From Actinomycetota bacterium (GTDB lineage: Bacteria > Actinomycetota > Actinomycetes > Nanopelagicales > Nanopelagicaceae), in NCBI GenBank assembly GCA_009699165.1, contig WLOR01000058.1, positions 1 to 8,813 on the forward strand: a stretch of 8,813 nucleotides of DNA. The letters run 5' to 3'. Shown piece after piece: positions 1 to 7,026 of this stretch. The position numbers were made by a program, and so were the translations under genes. The notes under the pieces are model-generated. The model ran no database searches, had not been told where the DNA came from, and saw nothing but the letters and a program-made list of their open reading frames with translations. Each line of letters starts with the position of its first letter. The stretch's first letter is position 1.

Positions 1-16
1 GTGGGTAGATATTTAT

Positions 17-286
17 TTAGCGGCGAATACCGAGCTTTTCGATAATCGCACGGTAGCGATTGATATCTGTCTTTGCGAGATACTGAAGAATTCGACGGCG
101 ACGGCCAACGAGTAACAAAAGTCCACGACGGTTGTGGTGGTCATGTGGGTTGGTCTTTAAGTGTGTGGTGATCTCTTCAATGCGCTTGGATAGCAAAGCG
201 ACCTGTGTCTCAGGACTTCCCGTATCAGTTGGAGTCGATCCGTACTGTGCGACGATTGCTGCTGTTGCCTCTGGTGTTAGTGCCAT
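17..286 (-). CDS. rpsO: 30S ribosomal protein S15
   Basis: Small-subunit ribosomal protein that binds the central domain of 16S rRNA early in 30S assembly. The 89-residue product has the family's normal length and is complete. The conserved DTGSPETQV block is at residues 21-29. The rRNA-contacting segment around [18 protein letters not shown] covers about 48-65 and the terminal helix ends in KLGIRR. The ATG start at 284-286 is supported by an AGGAG Shine-Dalgarno sequence at 295-299, eight bases upstream. In most bacteria pnp follows rpsO. Only 16 bases lie beyond the stop codon here, so that neighbour cannot be seen. The gene is 116 bases downstream of the galactanase gene and appears to have its own promoter and a structured leader. 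S15 represses its own translation through leader RNA in several phyla, so autoregulation is plausible but not shown. Confidence 0.98.
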   Translation of the reverse strand: MALTPEATAAIVAQYGSTPTDTGSPETQVALLSKRIEEITTHLKTNPHDHHNRRGLLLLVGRRRRILQYLAKTDINRYRAIIEKLGIRR

Positions 287-320
287 GTGTGGTGCTCCTA
301 TTTATCTGATGATCACGGGG

Positions 321-344
321 TTTTCCGGTGTACCTCACGGAAAA
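321..344 (-). promoter_or_regulatory. Hairpin in the rpsO leader, candidate S15 autoregulatory element
   Basis: In the transcribed sense the arms TTTTCCG and CGGAAAA pair around a short loop. Adding TG/CA pairs with one bulged C extends the stem to about nine pairs with a five-base loop. It lies 35-58 bases upstream of the rpsO start codon. There is no run of U after the stem, so it does not look like an intrinsic terminator for the upstream galactanase gene. S15 is known to control its own mRNA through leader structures in several bacterial groups. The assignment here is inference from position and symmetry; I could not match it to a described leader family. Confidence 0.4.
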
Positions 345-365
345 TCGCTTTCTCGTTGAGCCCAT

Positions 366-395
366 AGGTTACCAGCGAGGCTGTGGATACGTGAA
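366..395 (-). promoter_or_regulatory. Candidate promoter for rpsO
   Basis: On the minus strand TTCACG (390-395) matches the -35 consensus TTGACA at four of six positions. It is followed after 18 bases by TAACCT (366-371), which fits the actinobacterial -10 pattern TANNNT. Transcription would start near 359 and give a leader of roughly 75 bases that contains the hairpin at 321-344. It sits immediately downstream of the galactanase stop codon, as expected for an independently expressed rpsO. The match is modest and unsupported by expression data. Confidence 0.35.
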
Positions 396-402
396 ATCGG
401 GT

Positions 403-1521
403 TTATTGAGCGTTGAGCGCAGCCAGTGCAGGCAGCGCCTTGCCAGAAATATCAACCAGAGTTGAGTTTGCCATCCCAGCATTCCACGTAATAGTCCCTT
501 CTGGGGTTCGAACAATCCTGGCAAAGCCCTCCCACCACCACATACCCAGACCTAGGTTGTGTGGCTGTTTGCGCAGTAAGTTTTCAAGACTGGCTACATA
601 TTTGCGCTGCCCCTGTGGCGAAAATGAATATCCGGGCAAAGCGGCCTTGTCGATATCAATCACATCATCTCCAAATCGCTGCCTCGTCCATGGATATGCA
701 GTTTCAGCGATAATCACTGGCATCATGAACTCTGAAGTCACCACATGCATAGTTTTGCTCAATCCTAAGAGCCCTCCATGCCATTGACTGTAATAACTCA
801 ATCCCACTACGTCATAACTGTCTAAGCCAAATTTTTCAGCATTCTGCAACCACCATCTAACGCGTTGGTAGTCACCCCCGCATTCAAGGTGAAGGATTGA
901 TTTGGCTCGAGGAAGAACGCTTCGCAGAGCTTTTGTGCCAGCGTTGTGCAACCTAACGAAGTTCTCCCACTGACTTGAATCGCCAGTTGAGATCTTTCCA
1001 AGTGGCCACAAAAATCCTCCTGCAATCTCATTTCCAATCTGAACCCATTGCGGTGGTGTGCCCACTTTCACAAACTCTTGAAGAGTTTCTTGTGTGTACT
1101 TTTGGATTTGTTTTTCAAGACTCTCAATCTCACTCGGCCACCCAGCTGGAGAAGTTTGATGTGAGGGATCTGCCCACGTATCTGAGTAATGCAGATCAAT
1201 ACAGATTTCGATTCCATGAGATTTTAATCTTTTAGCCAAGACAAGTGCAGTCTCCAATGAACCGCTCTTAGATGCTGGTTTTACAAATACCCGAATACGG
1301 CCAACTTTTACTCCAGATAATTTCAAAAGCGCTACTGCATCTATTCGCTTGCCATTATCTGTAAAAAACAATCCTCCTGCGGCCTCAACATCTGGCAGCC
1401 AAGAGATATCAAGAGCATTTCTTAATGATCGTAATTGACTTGCATGCACACTCAATGGCGTTGCCAACGAAGTTAATAAGGCAGCGGCCGATGCGAAAAG
1501 TCCGCGGCGAGACAGAATCAT
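403..1521 (-). CDS. Exported GH53 arabinogalactan endo-beta-1,4-galactanase
   Basis: Predicted to hydrolyse internal beta-1,4-galactosyl bonds in galactan side chains of pectin or in type I arabinogalactan, outside the cytoplasm. Residues 1-27 form a signal peptide with a twin-arginine motif (SRRGLF at 4-9), a hydrophobic stretch and a VHA cleavage site, so Tat export is likely. The rest is one GH53 barrel. It shows LDISWLPDVEAAGG (37-50), LHYSDTWADP (110-119), QIGNE (161-165) with E165 as acid/base, LSYYSQWHG (241-249) and AETAYPWT (272-279) with E273 as nucleophile. Both catalytic glutamates are present. The 372 residues leave no room for a carbohydrate-binding module or wall anchor. It lies between a lipoprotein gene (57 bases from stop to start) and rpsO, an unusual place for a polysaccharide hydrolase. 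The Shine-Dalgarno sequence is weak (AGAG close to ATG). Family assignment is firm; the exact substrate is inferred. Confidence 0.92.
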   Translation of the reverse strand: MILSRRGLFASAAALLTSLATPLSVHASQLRSLRNALDISWLPDVEAAGGLFFTDNGKRIDAVALLKLSGVKVGRIRVFVKPASKSGSLETALVLAKRLKSHGIEICIDLHYSDTWADPSHQTSPAGWPSEIESLEKQIQKYTQETLQEFVKVGTPPQWVQIGNEIAGGFLWPLGKISTGDSSQWENFVRLHNAGTKALRSVLPRAKSILHLECGGDYQRVRWWLQNAEKFGLDSYDVVGLSYYSQWHGGLLGLSKTMHVVTSEFMMPVIIAETAYPWTRQRFGDDVIDIDKAALPGYSFSPQGQRKYVASLENLLRKQPHNLGLGMWWWEGFARIVRTPEGTITWNAGMANSTLVDISGKALPALAALNAQ

Positions 1522-1577
1522 TGCTCTAGTAAACCCGACTTTTTAAACTAAAGAATGGAAAACCCGTAGGCATCCAA

Positions 1578-2123
1578 CTACTGCGCAAGAGCAGAGATAG
1601 CGGCCTCTATGATTGGAAGAGCTTCATCGAGATTTTGCAAGAAGGATGCGTTGACTTGAATCCACACTCCATGAATAAAGAGATTAACTCCCCAGATGTG
1701 CATCTCATCAGCGCCAGTTGAGCCCTCTTTGAGCATCACGGCATCACTTTCGTCTATGCCAGGCAAGTCAACCGCTATTTGACCGGCTTGAAGCCACTGT
1801 GCCTTTTTCTTTTCCCATTGGGCCAAATCCAAATTTCCAAACAAAACAGTTCCGCCAACTTCGGCAACTTGGATTCCATACGAGCATGCAATCCCGCCAC
1901 TGTTGATTGCATCGTAGAGATCCGTACCCTCTGAAGGCTGCCACGCAGTAGGAACATATTGAGAGCCTGGTACCGCAGCATCAAATGCATCTACCAAACT
2001 TTGAATCTCACATGCCGTAGGTGAAGTCATAACTATGCTTTGGGCGCTCTCCGATGAAGAACTAGAGCAACCAGCTAATAATGTAAGTGTGGCTAACAGC
2101 GCAGTAATTTTTAGAGATTTCAT
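1578..2123 (-). CDS. Small secreted lipoprotein of unknown function
   Basis: I do not recognise a family. The 181-residue product starts with a typical lipoprotein signal peptide: KSLK, a hydrophobic core, and the lipobox LAGC with the lipidated cysteine at residue 19. A serine-rich tether (20-24) follows. The mature part would therefore be attached to the outer face of the membrane. It has two more cysteines, C38 and C80, which could form a disulphide, and a compact mixed alpha/beta-looking sequence with no repeats or further membrane segment. The arrangement loosely recalls small actinobacterial lipoproteins of the DUF3558 kind, but I see no decisive motif. It is 26 bases downstream of ribF and just upstream of the GH53 galactanase on the same strand, so the two may be co-expressed. 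No clear Shine-Dalgarno sequence precedes the ATG, and a candidate -10 element sits six bases before it, compatible with a leaderless mRNA. Confidence 0.8.
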   Translation of the reverse strand: MKSLKITALLATLTLLAGCSSSSSESAQSIVMTSPTACEIQSLVDAFDAAVPGSQYVPTAWQPSEGTDLYDAINSGGIACSYGIQVAEVGGTVLFGNLDLAQWEKKKAQWLQAGQIAVDLPGIDESDAVMLKEGSTGADEMHIWGVNLFIHGVWIQVNASFLQNLDEALPIIEAAISALAQ

Positions 2124-2129
2124 GTCGAG

Positions 2130-2164
2130 AGTCTATTGCACCTAGTGGTCTACAGTTCAGTCAA
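2130..2164 (-). promoter_or_regulatory. Candidate promoter for the lipoprotein-galactanase pair
   Basis: On the minus strand TTGACT (2159-2164, five of six matches to the -35 consensus) lies inside the last codons of ribF. TGCAAT (2135-2140) follows 18 bases later as a four-of-six -10 box. An overlapping alternative -10, TAGACT (2130-2135), fits TANNNT and ends six bases before the lipoprotein ATG, which would place the transcript start at or next to the start codon. That would explain the absence of a Shine-Dalgarno sequence. Leaderless mRNAs are common in actinobacteria. This is inference from motif spacing only. Confidence 0.4.
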
Positions 2165-3022
2165 TTCTCGAGCCTTTGCGCAGTCTTTAGCCATCTGTAC
2201 AAGTAACGGTTCAAGTCCATCAAAAGTTAAAGTGTCACGAAGACGCCAACCAAATTCGATTGTTGCAGCCTTTGTATATAAATCTAATCCCACTTGATCT
2301 AGGGCGTATGCCTCAACTTGACGGCCACGTTTTCCAGCAAATGTTGGATTAGTTCCGATTGAGATCGCTGCTGGCCATCGGTCGATACCGACAGTTAGCC
2401 AACCTGCATACACGCCATCGGATGGAATTGTCTGATGCTCTAAATCTCCAAGATTTGCCGTTGGATATCCGATTTCACGTCCACGCTTTTCTCCATGGAC
2501 AACGATTCCATCTAAGCGATGTGGTCTGGTAAGAAGTTCGCGGGCTTTCTCTACATCTCCGTCGATGATGAGTTTTCTAATTCTCGTAGAAGATACAACT
2601 TCGCCATCTTCTGGTGACAAATCCAAAATAATTGTTTCAAACTCACTATGAGCCTTTAATGTTTCAACTGTTCCGGCAGCCTTATGCCCATATGTAAAAT
2701 TCTTGCCAACTACAACAGTGCTTGCATTTAACTGCTGCACAAGGATCTTATTTACAAAGTCTTCAGGTGACATGGCGGCAAATTCGGGAGTAAAACGCAT
2801 AACCGCCACTTGATCTGCATTATGAATTTTCAATAGCTCGATGCGATCTGTCAGTACGGTTAATAAAGTTGGAGCCCTATCCGGAGCAAATATGCTGACT
2901 GGATGGGGGTCAAAAGTTAAGGCAATGATTTTCTCATCCCCTGCTAAGGCCTTAGCGCGGTTAAGTACAGCCTGATGTCCCTTATGGACACCATCAAAGA
3001 CTCCAATGATTACGACACTCAT
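2150..3022 (-). CDS. ribF: Bifunctional riboflavin kinase / FAD synthetase
   Basis: Phosphorylates riboflavin to FMN and adenylates FMN to FAD in the cytoplasm. The N-terminal nucleotidyltransferase domain has GVFDGVHKGH at residues 7-16 (HxGH motif) and SSTRIR at 144-149. The C-terminal flavokinase domain has GYPTAN at 185-190, DGVYAG at 202-207, IGTNPTF at 222-228 and the conserved VEAY at 236-239. All key motifs of both activities are present. The 290 residues are somewhat short because the usual 15 or so residues before the first strand are missing. The reading frame stays open upstream. AAGG (3036-3039) is 13 bases from the ATG, too far to be ideal, but only four bases from an in-frame ATT at 3029-3031, which would add three residues. 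I keep the ATG. The gene follows truB by 17 bases, the usual order, and is probably in the same operon. Confidence 0.96.
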   Translation of the reverse strand: MSVVIIGVFDGVHKGHQAVLNRAKALAGDEKIIALTFDPHPVSIFAPDRAPTLLTVLTDRIELLKIHNADQVAVMRFTPEFAAMSPEDFVNKILVQQLNASTVVVGKNFTYGHKAAGTVETLKAHSEFETIILDLSPEDGEVVSSTRIRKLIIDGDVEKARELLTRPHRLDGIVVHGEKRGREIGYPTANLGDLEHQTIPSDGVYAGWLTVGIDRWPAAISIGTNPTFAGKRGRQVEAYALDQVGLDLYTKAATIEFGWRLRDTLTFDGLEPLLVQMAKDCAKARELTEL

Positions 3023-3039
3023 AGTTTCAATATTACCTT

Positions 3040-3915
3040 TTAATGCGCCGGCGCAAATACGGCAATGGGCTTTGCCAGGCCATCTTTATTGGCAAGCAAT
3101 GCAACTAATTGATTATCACCACTCAAGCCAGCATAAATGTCATCAGTTGGATTGCTTGCAAGAGAGCGCCCGAATGAGAGTTCTTGGCATTCATCGAGCG
3201 CTAATTCTCGGGGTGCAAAAACTGTGCGAGCAACATCAGATAAAGGTAATGGCGTGAAATCCCCGCTCTTTAACTGAGCAAGTGAGATTGCTTGATCTAA
3301 TCCAAAACTTGCGACTCGACTACGTCGAAGCGATGATAAGTGCCCACCAAGTGCGAGTGCACTTCCGCAATCGCGTGCAATCGCACGGATAAAAGTTCCA
3401 GCCGAACATGTCACTTCGATATCCACTTCAATCGTTGACTCTAAGTGTCGAATGTTGAGGATATCCAACTGCGATATGGTGACTTCGCGTGCAGCTAGTT
3501 CTACCACTTCTCCCGCACGCACTCGATCATATGCACGCTCTCCGTTTACTTTAACCGCAGAGACCGAGCTTGGGCGCTGCATAATTGTGCCTCGCATTTT
3601 TGAGAACTCTGATTCAATACTTACATCTGTTATTCCAGAGACATCAGCACGTGAGATAACTTCGCCTTGAAAGTCATCTGTGACCGTTGCTGCACCTAAA
3701 ACAACAGTTGCTTGATATGTCTTGTCGCCATCGGTGATGTACTGCAACAGCCGTGTTCCGTTATTAAATCCAAGGACTAATATTCCAGTAGCCATTGGAT
3801 CCAATGTGCCGGCATGGCCAACTTTGCGAGTTCCTAATGCGCGCCGGCCTATCGCAACAACGTCATGGCTTGTCATTCCTGGCTCTTTATCTACAACCAG
3901 AAATCCGTGTTCGAT
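3040..3915 (-). CDS. truB: tRNA pseudouridine(55) synthase
   Basis: Isomerises U55 in the T-loop of tRNAs to pseudouridine. The core motif KVGHAGTLDP contains the catalytic aspartate (D39 counting from 3915). The RPSSVSAVKVNGERAYDRVR block follows, and a small C-terminal PUA-like domain ends in AKPIAVFAP. The first ATG is at 3874-3876, but translation starting there would begin at MTSHDVV and lose the conserved first strand. The in-frame codons upstream encode GFLVVDKEPG, exactly what the family has before MTSHD. Between the rbfA stop (3919-3921) and that ATG there is no ATG, GTG or TTG. The best-placed codon is ATC at 3913-3915, six bases after GGAG (3922-3925), giving 291 residues, the usual length. 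I therefore extend the gene to 3915 with an AUC start. The alternatives are a sequence error, CTG at 3898-3900, or the short form at 3876. Function is certain; the start is not. Confidence 0.93.
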   Translation of the reverse strand: MEHGFLVVDKEPGMTSHDVVAIGRRALGTRKVGHAGTLDPMATGILVLGFNNGTRLLQYITDGDKTYQATVVLGAATVTDDFQGEVISRADVSGITDVSIESEFSKMRGTIMQRPSSVSAVKVNGERAYDRVRAGEVVELAAREVTISQLDILNIRHLESTIEVDIEVTCSAGTFIRAIARDCGSALALGGHLSSLRRSRVASFGLDQAISLAQLKSGDFTPLPLSDVARTVFAPRELALDECQELSFGRSLASNPTDDIYAGLSGDNQLVALLANKDGLAKPIAVFAPAH

Positions 3916-3918
3916 GAT

Positions 3919-4353
3919 TTACTCCGACTCGATAATGCGTGGGACTTTATATGGATCTTCTCCCCCTGCATATGTTGCATTCTTGCGAAGTGCTGCAACC
4001 TCGGCATCTTGTGCGTGAACTCGCTCAAGCAGATTATCGAGTGCCTTTGCACTCTCTGGTAAACCATCTTCAAAAAACTCAATTGAAGGTGTGATCCGTA
4101 GTCCAAGTTCGCGGCCAAGTGCTGATCGAATCGCACCCTTGGCGCTCTCTAGCGCTGCAGCAGTAGATGCACGGGCATCTTCATCACCAAGAACAGTATA
4201 GAAAACCGAAGCCATTTGAAGGTCGCCGGTGACTCGCGCATCAGTGACAGTGACAAAGCCAAGACGTGGATCTTTAATCTTCGTCTCTAATAGCTGTGCC
4301 ACTACCACTTTAATGCGGTCAGCAACTTTTAACGTGCGATGTGATGGACTCAT
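3919..4353 (-). CDS. rbfA: 30S ribosome-binding factor A
   Basis: Assembly factor that binds immature 30S subunits and helps process the 5' end of 16S rRNA, with particular importance in the cold. The 144 residues form the single KH-type domain of the family. It opens with the basic helix RTLKVADRIKVVVAQLL (6-22), then KDPRLGFVTVTDARVTGDL (27-45), and the strand ASVFYTVLG (48-56). RITPSIEFFEDG marks the last core strand. A charged 40-residue tail follows. The start ATG is three bases after the infB stop codon and no strong Shine-Dalgarno sequence is visible, so translation is probably coupled to infB. Its own stop lies against the presumed truB start. This tight packing places it inside one operon with infB and truB. 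Confidence 0.97.
   Translation of the reverse strand: MSPSHRTLKVADRIKVVVAQLLETKIKDPRLGFVTVTDARVTGDLQMASVFYTVLGDEDARASTAAALESAKGAIRSALGRELGLRITPSIEFFEDGLPESAKALDNLLERVHAQDAEVAALRKNATYAGGEDPYKVPRIIESE
3922..3925 (-). promoter_or_regulatory. Shine-Dalgarno sequence that points to an AUC start of truB
   Basis: GGAG lies in the last codons of rbfA, directly before its TAA stop. It is three bases from the first ATC (3916-3918) and six bases from the second (3913-3915). The latter is a standard spacing. The first ATG in frame is 45 bases away. The arrangement implies that ribosomes ending rbfA re-initiate on truB almost at once. Confidence 0.5.
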
Positions 4354-4356
4354 TAT

Positions 4357-7026
4357 TTATACTCGCTTTTTCTCGCGCATCTCAAATACCTGAATCGTGT
4401 CACCGATTGCGATCTCCTTCATATTGCCAAGGCCAATTCCGCACTCGAAGCCCTCTTTGACTTCAGTTGCATCGTCCTTAAAGCGCTTGAGTGAGTCGAT
4501 AGTGAGATCATCGACAAGCACTTTATCTCCACGCAAGATACGTGCCTTTGCATTTCGTCGAATGATTCCATCTTTAACGATAGAACCTGCGATGTTTCCG
4601 GCCTTGGATGATTTGAAGATCTCTCGAACTTCAGCGTTACCCAAAACAAACTCTTCGTAGATTGGCTTGAGCAGACCCTTGAGTGAGAGTTCGACCTCAT
4701 CGATAGCCTGATAAATAACGGAGTAGAAGCGAACTTCAACGCCCTCTTGATCGGCAAAGATTGCAGTCTGTGGTTCAGGCTTAACGTTAAAGCCAATCAC
4801 AACTGCAGTAGATGCAGATGCCAAAGTGATATCGCTCTTAGTAATTGCACCAACACCACGGTGAATAACGCGAAGATCTACTTCTGCGCCAACATCGAGT
4901 GCCATCAGAGCCTCTTCGAGTGCTTCAACAGAACCACTCACATCGCCCTTGAGGATCAAGTTAAGCGTTGAGACCTTGGACTGCTCCATGAAGTCTTCTA
5001 GTGAAACCTTCTTGCGCGCCTTCGCCAATTGAGCATTTCGCTCAGCGGCTTGGCGCTTTTCAGCAATCTGGCGAGCTGTTCGATCTTCATCGGCAACTAA
5101 GAACGTATCTCCAGCACTTGGTACAGATGTAAATCCGAGAACCTGAACTGGACGAGATGGTCCCGCCGTTTCTACGTTATCGCCATTTTCATCGAGCATC
5201 GCACGAACGCGACCAAATGAACCGCCCGCAACGATTGCATCACCAATCTTTAACGTTCCACGTTGCACAAGCACGGTTGTAACTGGACCACGACCGCGAT
5301 CGAGGTGAGCTTCAATGGCAACACCGCGTGCACTGTCATCGGCAATTGCACGCAAATCGATTGCGGCATCGGCAGTTAAGAGAATCGACTCAATTAAATC
5401 GTCAACGCCTTGGCCTGATTTTGCAGAGACGTTTACGAAGATTGTCTCTCCGCCGTACTCTTCAGCGATTAAGTTGTACTCAGTTAACTGTTGACGGACC
5501 TTGTCGGCGTTAGCGCCTTCTTTATCCATCTTGTTAACTGCCACAACGATTGGAACATCGGCGGCTTGGGCGTGATTTAACGCTTCAATTGTCTGAGGCA
5601 TGATGCCATCATCGGCTGCAACAACTAGGACTGCGATATCAGTTACCTTCGCGCCGCGAGCACGCATAGCAGTGAACGCCTCGTGACCTGGTGTATCGAT
5701 AAAAGTAATCGCTCGGTTGATGCCGTTGTGATCATGGTGAATTTGATATGCACCAATGTGCTGAGTAATTCCACCGGCTTCAGATTTCATTACTTCACTC
5801 TTGCGGATTGCATCAAGAAGTGATGTTTTACCGTGATCGACGTGACCCATGACCGTAACTACAGGTGGTCGGGCAACAAGTAACTCTGGATCAAGATCTG
5901 CAAGCTCATCGGCTAAATCGATATCAAAGCCTTGTAGAAGTTCACGATCTTCATCTTCTGGGCTAACGATTTGAATCTCATAACCGAGTTGTACGCCGAG
6001 AATTTCAAATGTATCTGCATCAACTGATTGAGTAGCAGTAACCATCTCACCTAAGTGAAAGAGTGCTGCAACTAATGCTGCTGGATCTGCACCAATCTTG
6101 TCGGCAAAGTCTGCTAGCGATGAGCCACGACGCATACGAATGGGAGTTTTGCCATCGCCGTGTGGAACAACTGCACCACCAAGTTGTGGTGCTTGCATAT
6201 TGTCGAACTCGTCGCGAAGTGCTTTACGCGACTTAGCTTTACGACCTGATTTCTTGCTCGCATTTTTTCCGAAAGCACCACCGGCACCGCCGCGTTGCGG
6301 TGGACGACCACCGCCTGGACGCGTTGGACCGCCCGCTGTTGGCGCACCTGGACCTGAACTTTTATATGGAGAACCTGGAGTTGGTGCAGCACCAGTGCGT
6401 GGAGGAAAACCTGCACCAGATGCTGGACGTGAACTTGGTGGGCGTGCTGCAAATCCTGGACGCACAGATCCTGGACGTGAACCTGCCATTCCTGGACGTG
6501 GCGCACCAGTTGGGCGTTGCGGTGGACGCGGAACAGCGCCACCAGTTGAAAATGGATTGTTTCCAGGTCGAGGTGGACGTGGAACTGCAGTGATGCCAGA
6601 TGAGAATGGATTGTTTCCAGCACGTGGAGCAGGCTTTGGAACATCTGCTTCCGGTGCATCCTGCGATACGCGGACAGCTTCGGCCTTTGCCGCCAGTTCG
6701 GCCTTGTGTAAGTCGGCGCGAATCTGTTCGGCTTTAAGCGCCTCGATATCTACGCCAAGCTCTGCTGCAAGTGATGCTGCCTGTTCGGCACTTACCTCAT
6801 CTTTTGGCTTCGCAGCGGCCTTCTTCGCAGCGGCTTTCTTGACCGGCTTTTTTTCCTCTGCAGGCTTTGCATCGGGAAACATTTCGATGAGCTTTCGCAC
6901 AACTGGCGCTTCTACTGTCGATGACGCCGACTTTACAAACTCACCCATATCTTGGAGCTTTGCAAGAACTTCCTTGCTCTCCATACCGAGTTGTTTTGCT
7001 AACTCGTGTACGCGGACCTTTGACAC
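4357..7026 (-). CDS. infB: Translation initiation factor IF-2
   Basis: GTPase that delivers fMet-tRNA to the 30S subunit and promotes joining of the 50S. Starting at GTG 7024-7026 gives 889 residues beginning [11 protein letters not shown], the normal actinobacterial N-terminus. AGGGGA at 7031-7036 supports this start, although the frame is open to a TTG at 7065. Domains in order are the N-terminal IF2_N fold (1-52) and a Lys/Ala-rich stretch with [11 protein letters not shown] (63-73). A Pro/Arg/Gly-rich linker (about 128-252) and a second IF2_N segment (292-347) follow. The G domain has G1 GHVDHGKT (394-401), the switch segment [11 protein letters not shown]3 DTPGH (444-448), G4 NKMD (498-501) and G5 SAK (534-536). 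Domains II-IV follow and end in [11 protein letters not shown]. All GTPase motifs are intact. It is followed by rbfA with a three-base gap and preceded by nusA after a 168-base spacer. Confidence 0.98.
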   Translation of the reverse strand: MSKVRVHELAKQLGMESKEVLAKLQDMGEFVKSASSTVEAPVVRKLIEMFPDAKPAEEKKPVKKAAAKKAAAKPKDEVSAEQAASLAAELGVDIEALKAEQIRADLHKAELAAKAEAVRVSQDAPEADVPKPAPRAGNNPFSSGITAVPRPPRPGNNPFSTGGAVPRPPQRPTGAPRPGMAGSRPGSVRPGFAARPPSSRPASGAGFPPRTGAAPTPGSPYKSSGPGAPTAGGPTRPGGGRPPQRGGAGGAFGKNASKKSGRKAKSRKALRDEFDNMQAPQLGGAVVPHGDGKTPIRMRRGSSLADFADKIGADPAALVAALFHLGEMVTATQSVDADTFEILGVQLGYEIQIVSPEDEDRELLQGFDIDLADELADLDPELLVARPPVVTVMGHVDHGKTSLLDAIRKSEVMKSEAGGITQHIGAYQIHHDHNGINRAITFIDTPGHEAFTAMRARGAKVTDIAVLVVAADDGIMPQTIEALNHAQAADVPIVVAVNKMDKEGANADKVRQQLTEYNLIAEEYGGETIFVNVSAKSGQGVDDLIESILLTADAAIDLRAIADDSARGVAIEAHLDRGRGPVTTVLVQRGTLKIGDAIVAGGSFGRVRAMLDENGDNVETAGPSRPVQVLGFTSVPSAGDTFLVADEDRTARQIAEKRQAAERNAQLAKARKKVSLEDFMEQSKVSTLNLILKGDVSGSVEALEEALMALDVGAEVDLRVIHRGVGAITKSDITLASASTAVVIGFNVKPEPQTAIFADQEGVEVRFYSVIYQAIDEVELSLKGLLKPIYEEFVLGNAEVREIFKSSKAGNIAGSIVKDGIIRRNAKARILRGDKVLVDDLTIDSLKRFKDDATEVKEGFECGIGLGNMKEIAIGDTIQVFEMREKKRV
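6520..6618 (-). repeat. Imperfect duplicated segment in the IF-2 linker
   Basis: Two adjacent copies of a 15-16 residue unit, [16 protein letters not shown] (6571-6618) and [15 protein letters not shown] (6520-6564), are separated by two residues. The DNA of the copies is also similar, for example GGAAACAATCC at the start of each. It lies in the low-complexity Pro/Arg/Gly linker, which varies greatly in length among IF-2 proteins. It most likely arose by slippage or a short duplication and has no known separate function. Confidence 0.7.

Noticed and set aside
321..344. Hairpin after the galactanase gene as an intrinsic terminator
   Set aside because: The stem is followed by CCCCGTG on the transcribed strand, with no U-run, so a terminator is unlikely.
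413..787. Plus-strand open frame opposite the galactanase gene
   Set aside because: The minus frame encodes a complete GH53 domain with catalytic residues; the plus frame has no recognisable sequence.
403..2149. Mobile element carrying the galactanase-lipoprotein pair
   Set aside because: I saw no transposase or integrase, terminal inverted repeats or flanking direct repeats at either boundary.
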